From Salpingoeca rosetta (taxonomy: Eukaryota > Opisthokonta > Choanoflagellata > Craspedida > Salpingoecidae), in the NCBI RefSeq assembly GCF_000188695.1, contig NW_004754929.1, positions 1,504,782 through 1,517,281 of the forward strand: a DNA stretch of 12,500 nucleotides, given 5' to 3'. The position numbers and the translations under genes were made by a program. The notes under the pieces were generated by a model that searched no databases, was not told where the DNA came from, and was given only the letters and a program-made list of their open reading frames with translations. Positions 8,335 through 12,500 of the stretch are shown piece after piece (position 1 is the first letter of the stretch; every line of letters begins with the position of its first letter).

Positions 8335-8545
8335 TGTGCGACACGCCACAGAGTGAGGGCTGCTGTCAAACGCACTCCAACAACCATCCGACCAAGGGTC
8401 CCGTCGCTTTGCTTGGGTTTCCTTTTTGTTGAAGGCTGACAGCAGCAGCTTTGCTTCGTTTTCCTGGCTAGACACTCCTTTTGCTTTTTCTGTGGTGTGC
8501 TTTGCTGTGCTGTGCTTTGTCCTTTGCGGAGCCAAGCATAGAAGC

Positions 8546-11339
8546 ATGGCGCGTTCATCCCTTGCTGTACAGGCTGTGGCCGTTACAGCGTGCATCCTCT
8601 TCCTCTCCTGCATCCACCAAGGTGCTGAACGCGCGCGCGCGCGTGTGTGTTGGAAGTGCTTACCCTGCGCTTCACGTCTGCTCATGTCACCAGAACGACA
8701 CACACACACTCTCACACACACACGCACACACTCTCTCACTCTCACACACATACACACACACACGCACACACACATACGCACTGCACACGCGCAGGGGCGC
8801 GAGCACAAGGTAGCGATGCGGTGGAGTTTGGCGACTTGGTCAACACGGTGGTGACCGGGGACGGCGGGCTCCGCAAATCAGGCACTGTTGCCAGCTGGTC
8901 CGCAGGTGCCGTCTCCGTCGACGCCATTCAGCCGCGCCAGGTGTCTGAGGAGCGCGTCGGCGTCTCCTTCACACCCGGTCAGGCCAACAACAATTTCATG
9001 GTGGGCCTTGCCACCAGCAACGCGCAGCCCGCCAACTTTGAGCTCATTGACTTTGCCGCGCACCTCACCAGCTTCGGCGACCTCTTTGTGTGGGAGTCGG
9101 GCGACCTGCTCGGCAGATACTCCACCGACAAGTACACCACGGCAGACTCGTTCCAGGTCCTTGTGGTCCCAAAAAGCGCGGGCTCCGACACGCTCGTCGT
9201 GCAGTACCGCATCAACGGAAATGCCGTCTACACCTCGCAGACCGCCGTGCCAGCGGACCCGCTCTACGTCCGTGTGGCATTGTACGAGCCAAACGCAGAG
9301 ATCCTGGACATCCAGTTTGTGCCAAAGCAGATCTGGTGTGAGCCCGTCGTGTGCTTTAGCTCAAACCAGTGCATCGACGCTGGCACCTGCGTCAACGGTC
9401 AGTTCAACATCGTGAACTAGTACGAGACGAGTGTGTGTGTGTGCATGTGTGCATGTGTGCGTGTGCATGTGTGTGTATGTGTGTATGGGTGTGTACAATT
9501 GTGGCTGCACACCACACAAGCCATCACATGCATCATTGACACTCTCCTCTCCCATGGTGTTTGTTGTGGGTATCTTCTCTTCTTGTCCTCTACGATCCAT
9601 AACATACACGATTGTTTGTGTTGTGTTGATTGTGTTCGCGGGCCCAATCCCACAATCAACAGGCGCGTGCCAGGCCACCGCGCTGGACGGCACTCCCTGC
9701 GACGATGGTGTTGCCAACACGCTCAATGACACCTGTGTTCAGGGCGTGTGCCAGGTGCGCGAGCAGCTGCGTTTCTTCGTTTTGCTTTTGATTTGCTTGC
9801 CATTTTCGCGCCGGTACATTTTAACGTACACAAACTCCGATACGCTGCTCCTCTCGACTCTTATTTCATGGATTTTGCTCCTCTGTGTTTTCTTTCTGTG
9901 CCATGATGACAGGGCGTTGACCCGTGTGAGGGCGTGACGTGCGACCCCGTTGATAGCTGCCACCAAGCTGGCGCCTGTGCCAACGGTGTTTGCTTCGTCG
10001 GTCCAAACGTGCCCAACCTCACCCCATGGTGTGTGTTGTGTGTGTGTGTTGTGTTGTGTGTTGTGTTGTGTTGTGTTGTGTGTTGTGTTGTGTTGTGTGT
10101 GTGTTGTGTTGTGTTGTGTTGTGTGTTGTGTTGTGTTGTGTTGCCTTGCATGCTCGCCTGCATTTGAAGTCGTTGTTTCGACGGTTCGTTGTGCCGGCTC
10201 CCTCACGCTTTTGACACGCACGCACGCGCATCTGCAGTGATGATGGCAATGCCCAGACGATTGGTGACGTGTGCGTCGACGGCGTGTGTGTTGGCGCCAC
10301 GACAACAACGACAACCACCACAACAACCACCACCACAACGACGACCATTGATCCTTGTGCGTTTGCGTGTGTGCGTTTGTGCGTATGTGCATGTGTGAGA
10401 GTGCGTTTGCGTGTGTGCGTGCGTGCGTGCGTGCATATGTTTGCCCCCTCCCTCCTTCCCCCCTCTCTCGCTCTCCCTGTCTCTCCCTGTCTCTCTCGCT
10501 CTCTCTCTCCCCCTCCCCCTTCTCTCTCTCTCTCTGTCTCTCTCTCTACCCCCTTTCTCACGTTGTCACCACGTCTGCGACCTTGTCATGCACTCTCACA
10601 CACATACATGCATACGTGTGCGCGTGTATCGTAGGCGAGGGCGTGTTTTGCCCGCTTCCAGACCAGTGTCACCTCCAAGGCACCTGCTCCGGTGGCCAGT
10701 GCTTCGCTGGGCAAGCCGTTGAAAACGGCACGCCCTGTGATGGTGCGTGTATTTGTGTGTGTGCATGTTGATGCATGTTTCCATATCTATGTGTCTTGTG
10801 TACATGTGTGTGAGTGATTGCGTTTCGGTCAACTCCCTTTTGTTGCCTCATGTTCCACGTCGTCGTCTGTATCATTGTGCAGATGGCAACGCCAACACCG
10901 ACAACGATGTCTGCACGGACGGCGTGTGCCGGTACGTACCCGCTGCTCCCCGCTGTCCTGTGTGTGTGTGCGTGCGTGCGCGCGCGTGTGCGTGTGTATG
11001 GCGCGTGCGCGTGCGTGTGCGTGTACAACGTGTGTGGCGCGTATGACCTGTGCATTTCGTGTCACGGCCTGTGCACGTGTTCGTGTCACGGATTAGCGTT
11101 TTCTTGCTGCCACATTCCTCAGCCCACTGACGCGTCGTTATCCAATTGCCGTAACTCTGCTCTGTTCTGCGCAGTGGCGTTGACCCGTGTGAGGGTGTTG
11201 TGTGCGAGCCGCTCGCGCAGTGCTTTGAGGCCGGCGTGTGCGTTGATGGCACCTGCACCAACCCACTCACCCCGGATGGCGTCCCTTGCGATAACGGCAA
11301 TCCAAACGACTTTAACGACAGGTTCGTGTGCGTGCGTGC

Positions 11340-11421
<82 letters not shown>

Positions 11422-11722
11422 ATCAACTTTTTAAGTGATGTTTGTACGTTCTTCCTTATCGTCCCTTCGACAACGCTGAACCCAACAGGTGCATCCAAGG
11501 CGCATGCATCGGCGACGACCCGTGCTTTGGGGTCACGTGCATGCCCCTGAGCCAGTGCCACGTTGCAGGCGAATGCTTCAACGGCACGTGTTCAAACCCC
11601 GTCAACACCGGCGCCTCCTGGTGAGTCGTCGTCCATGTTTGAGGTCATTGTGTGCCTGTTACTTTGTAAACTGCGCTCACTGTCTCATGGCGTTCGCCTT
11701 GACATTTTGCGAATCCCGCCTC

Positions 11723-11764
<42 letters not shown>

Positions 11765-12500
11765 CACATCGCACGTGTGCAGCGATGATGGCAACGACGC
11801 CACCGTGGAGGATACGTGCAATGCGGAGGGCGTATGTGTTGGCGTTGACCTGTGCGAGGGTGTAGAATGCGTTGCCGCTTCACAGTGCCACGTTGCCGGC
11901 ACGTGCACACTCGGCGTGTGCAGCACCCCGACCAAGGCCGACGGGACGTCCTGTGATGACGGCAACGCCAACACGGTGCAGGATGCGTGCATGAACGGCG
12001 TTTGCGTCGGCACAGACCTGTGCGCGGATGTGACATGCACCCCGCTCTCCCAATGCCACCTGCCCGGCACGTGCAACCCGCGCACGGGCGAGTGCAGCGT
12101 TGTGCAGCGCGCAGACGGGTCTTCGTGTGACGACGGCAACCCAGCCACCGTCAACGACGAATGCTTTGACGGCCTGTGCGCCGGCTTGAACCTGTGCGCA
12201 AACGTGGTGTGCGAGCCCCTGAGCGAATGCCACACGGCTGGCACGTGCAACCCAGCGACCGGCGTCTGCAGCAACCCGCTTCGCAACAACGGCTCGCCAT
12301 GCACGGACACGGATGGCGACACGTGCACCGCTGCCACGTGTGTTGCTGGCAACTGCACGCAATCAACGCCTGCACCCAACGGCCGCACCTGTGATGACGG
12401 TTCCGACTTCACCACGAGTGATCAGTGTGTGGATGGCGTCTGTCGCGGAATTGACCTGTGCCAGTCCATCACATGCGAACCCCTCGACCAATGCCACGTC
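8546..12500 (+). CDS. Secreted/surface protein: signal peptide, lectin-like beta-rich domain and Cys-rich CDDGN modules (3' end outside window)
   Basis: Exons: 8546-8621, 8795-9397, 9663-9754, 9913-10028, 10238-10356, 10635-10742, 10883-10931, 11175-11321, 11489-11620, 11783 to beyond 12500; 2160 nt, 720 codons, all junctions in phase. Start GAAGCATGG has A at -3 and G at +4. Residues 1-24 are a signal peptide (hydrophobic core 6-21). Residues about 34-200 form a beta-rich domain with WSAGAVS, FMVGLATS, FVWESG, YRINGNAVYTS and PLYVRVALY; this pattern (N-terminal AGA, central GL, ESG, NG..VYTS, PL) occurs in ConA/SPRY-like jelly-roll modules of bacterial and protist surface proteins, so glycan or protein binding is a fair guess. 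From C207 come at least nine modules of about 45-55 residues, C-x4-C-x5-C-x5-C-x4-C...C-DDGN-x7-C-x4-C, presumably disulfide-bonded. The first donor may instead be GTGTGT at 8643, also in phase. Probable adhesion or matrix role; full length, membrane anchor and ligand unknown. Confidence 0.82.
8696..8780. repeat. CA/CT-rich tract before the acceptor of intron 1
   Basis: Mixed CACACA and CTCTCACT repeats at the 3' end of intron 1 of the secreted-protein gene (8622-8794, acceptor GCGCAG). It occupies the place of the polypyrimidine tract. Confidence 0.8.
8821..9318 (+). other. N-terminal beta-rich (ConA/SPRY-like) domain within the secreted protein
   Basis: Encoded entirely in exon 2, residues about 35-200, with no Cys. 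Alternating hydrophobic strands, Gly/Asn turns, and the ESG and NGNAVYTS elements are those of jelly-roll modules. The assignment rests on pattern recall; a profile or structure comparison would settle it. Confidence 0.55.
9431..9487. repeat. GT-rich tract near the donor of intron 2
   Basis: GT repeats with GCATGTGTGT variants, starting about 33 bp after the GTCAGT donor at 9398. Intron 2 spans 9398-9662 and ends at AATCAACAG. Reading past the donor meets TAG at 9418, which confirms that splicing is required. Confidence 0.8.
10029..10143. repeat. GTGTT/TTGTG pentanucleotide-type repeat filling the first half of intron 4
   Basis: The donor GTGTGT at 10029 is the first bases of a 115-bp array of GTGTT and GTGTTGTGT units. 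Intron 4 spans 10029-10237, acceptor ATCTGCAG. Confidence 0.9.
10299..10346 (+). repeat. Coding (ACN)16 run: 16 consecutive Thr in exon 5
   Basis: Mixed ACA/ACG/ACC codons encode 16 Thr between the VCVGA end of module 2 and IDPC of module 3. It is a likely O-glycosylated spacer; the other module junctions have only 2-3 residues here. Confidence 0.9.
10443..10556. repeat. 114-bp near-pure polypyrimidine tract in intron 5
   Basis: CT, CCCT, CTGT and CTCG repeats on the plus strand with only a few purines. Intron 5 (10357-10634) starts GTGCGT in a GT/GC-rich stretch; the tract ends about 78 bp before the ATCGTAG acceptor. Confidence 0.9.
10959..11030. repeat. GT/GC alternating purine-pyrimidine tract in intron 7
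   Basis: TGTGTGTGTGCGTGCGTGCG-type sequence 27 bp after the GTACGT donor at 10932. The strictly alternating GT/GC parts could adopt Z-DNA. Intron 7 spans 10932-11174 and ends CTGCGCAG. Confidence 0.8.
11344..11418. repeat. (GT)n microsatellite in intron 8
   Basis: About 37 GT units directly following a GTGCGTGC stretch that begins at the GTTCGT donor (11322). Intron 8 ends at CCCAACAG (11488). Confidence 0.92.
11725..11762. repeat. (CA)n microsatellite before the acceptor of intron 9
   Basis: About 19 CA units, 20 bp upstream of the acceptor CGTGTGCAG (11782). Intron 9 spans 11621-11782 and has a textbook GTGAGT donor. Confidence 0.92.

Larger units (their letters stand above)
7417..8545. 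promoter_or_regulatory. Divergent upstream region between the membrane-protein gene (minus) and the secreted Cys-rich gene (plus)
   Basis: About 1.1 kb between two outward-facing start codons, so it should hold both promoters and 5' UTRs (inference from gene orientation). No convincing TATA box or other motif is seen. The left third is GT-rich (7571-7770). From 7773 to 8098 the sequence is unique. From 8099 to 8334 come a GCAA repeat, A-runs (8141-8150, 8161-8167), and a TTTG repeat. The last 100 bp before 8546 is rich in CTTTGCT/GTGCTTTG motifs. The first 141 bp (7417-7557) is also open as an N-terminal extension of the minus gene. Confidence 0.5.
9337..12500 (+). repeat. Array of at least nine Cys-rich modules, interrupted by introns in its first half
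   Basis: Modules start at the Cys of CEPVV (9337), CEGVT, CEGVF, CEGVV, CFGVT, CEGVE, CADVT, CANVV and CQSIT (cut by the window end). Typical order: C-E-G-V-x-C, x-P-L-x-Q-C-H-x-A-G-x-C, N-G-x-C, x-x-P, G-x-x-C-D-D-G-N-x-x-T-x-x-D-x-C, x-x-G-V-C-x-G. Module 8 is longer: CTDTDGDTCTAATC replaces the usual CDDGN part and a second CDDGS segment follows. The CDDGN...T..D.C..G.C signature resembles Cys-rich repeats in secreted proteins of myxobacteria and choanoflagellates (family knowledge from memory). Confidence 0.85.

Noticed and set aside
7974..8439. Hydrophobic or Lys-rich small proteins around the GCAA repeat
   Set aside because: Frames are produced by GCAA and A-run repeats on either strand; no initiation or splice support.
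9398..9420. Possible end of the secreted gene at TAG 9418-9420
   Set aside because: The stop lies just past a GTCAGT donor; splicing 9397 to 9663 continues the Cys-rich module in frame, and later junctions also keep frame.
11344..11418. CRISPR-like or satellite array
   Set aside because: Plain dinucleotide repeat inside a GT-AG intron; no spacers.

Overview
The window looks like nuclear DNA of a unicellular eukaryote, most likely a choanoflagellate of the Salpingoeca/Monosiga type (inference). Reasons: open reading frames join only through short GT-AG introns (about 140-370 bp), exons are GC-rich, introns and gaps are packed with (GT)n/(CA)n microsatellites, and one gene encodes a large secreted protein built of Cys-rich CDDGN-type modules. 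I see no bacterial operon, mobile element, CRISPR array, rRNA or tRNA, and no viral or toxin gene.

Layout. (1) 2-610, plus: 3' end of a gene whose protein carries two ubiquitin-interacting motifs (UIMs) around a His/Gln/Pro repeat. (2) 611-1545: convergent intergenic region with simple repeats. (3) 1546-5294, minus: a five-exon gene for a predicted mitochondrial pentatricopeptide-repeat (PPR) protein; all junctions keep frame, giving 824 residues, although the first donor is one of three candidates. (4) 5295-5760: flank between two minus-strand genes. (5) 5761-7416 (perhaps to 7557), minus: an uninterrupted gene for a type I single-pass membrane protein with a short ectodomain and a long low-complexity tail carrying repeated RRPS sites and a PPTY motif. 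(6) 7417-8545: divergent upstream region, rich in repeats. (7) 8546 to beyond 12500, plus: a gene with at least ten exons for a secreted or surface protein, made of a signal peptide, a lectin-like beta-rich domain and at least nine Cys-rich modules. The ten exons total 2160 nt (720 codons) with every junction in phase.

The genes do not form an evident pathway; they look like ordinary neighbours (ubiquitin binding, organelle RNA metabolism, surface signalling, adhesion or matrix). I found no convincing new biological system. The most unusual signal is the strand-polarised placement of microsatellites in introns: GT-rich tracts mostly just after donors and CA-, C- or CT-rich tracts mostly before acceptors, in both genes and on both strands. 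Second is the reuse of intron positions in successive Cys-rich modules, which suggests duplication of intron-bearing exons.
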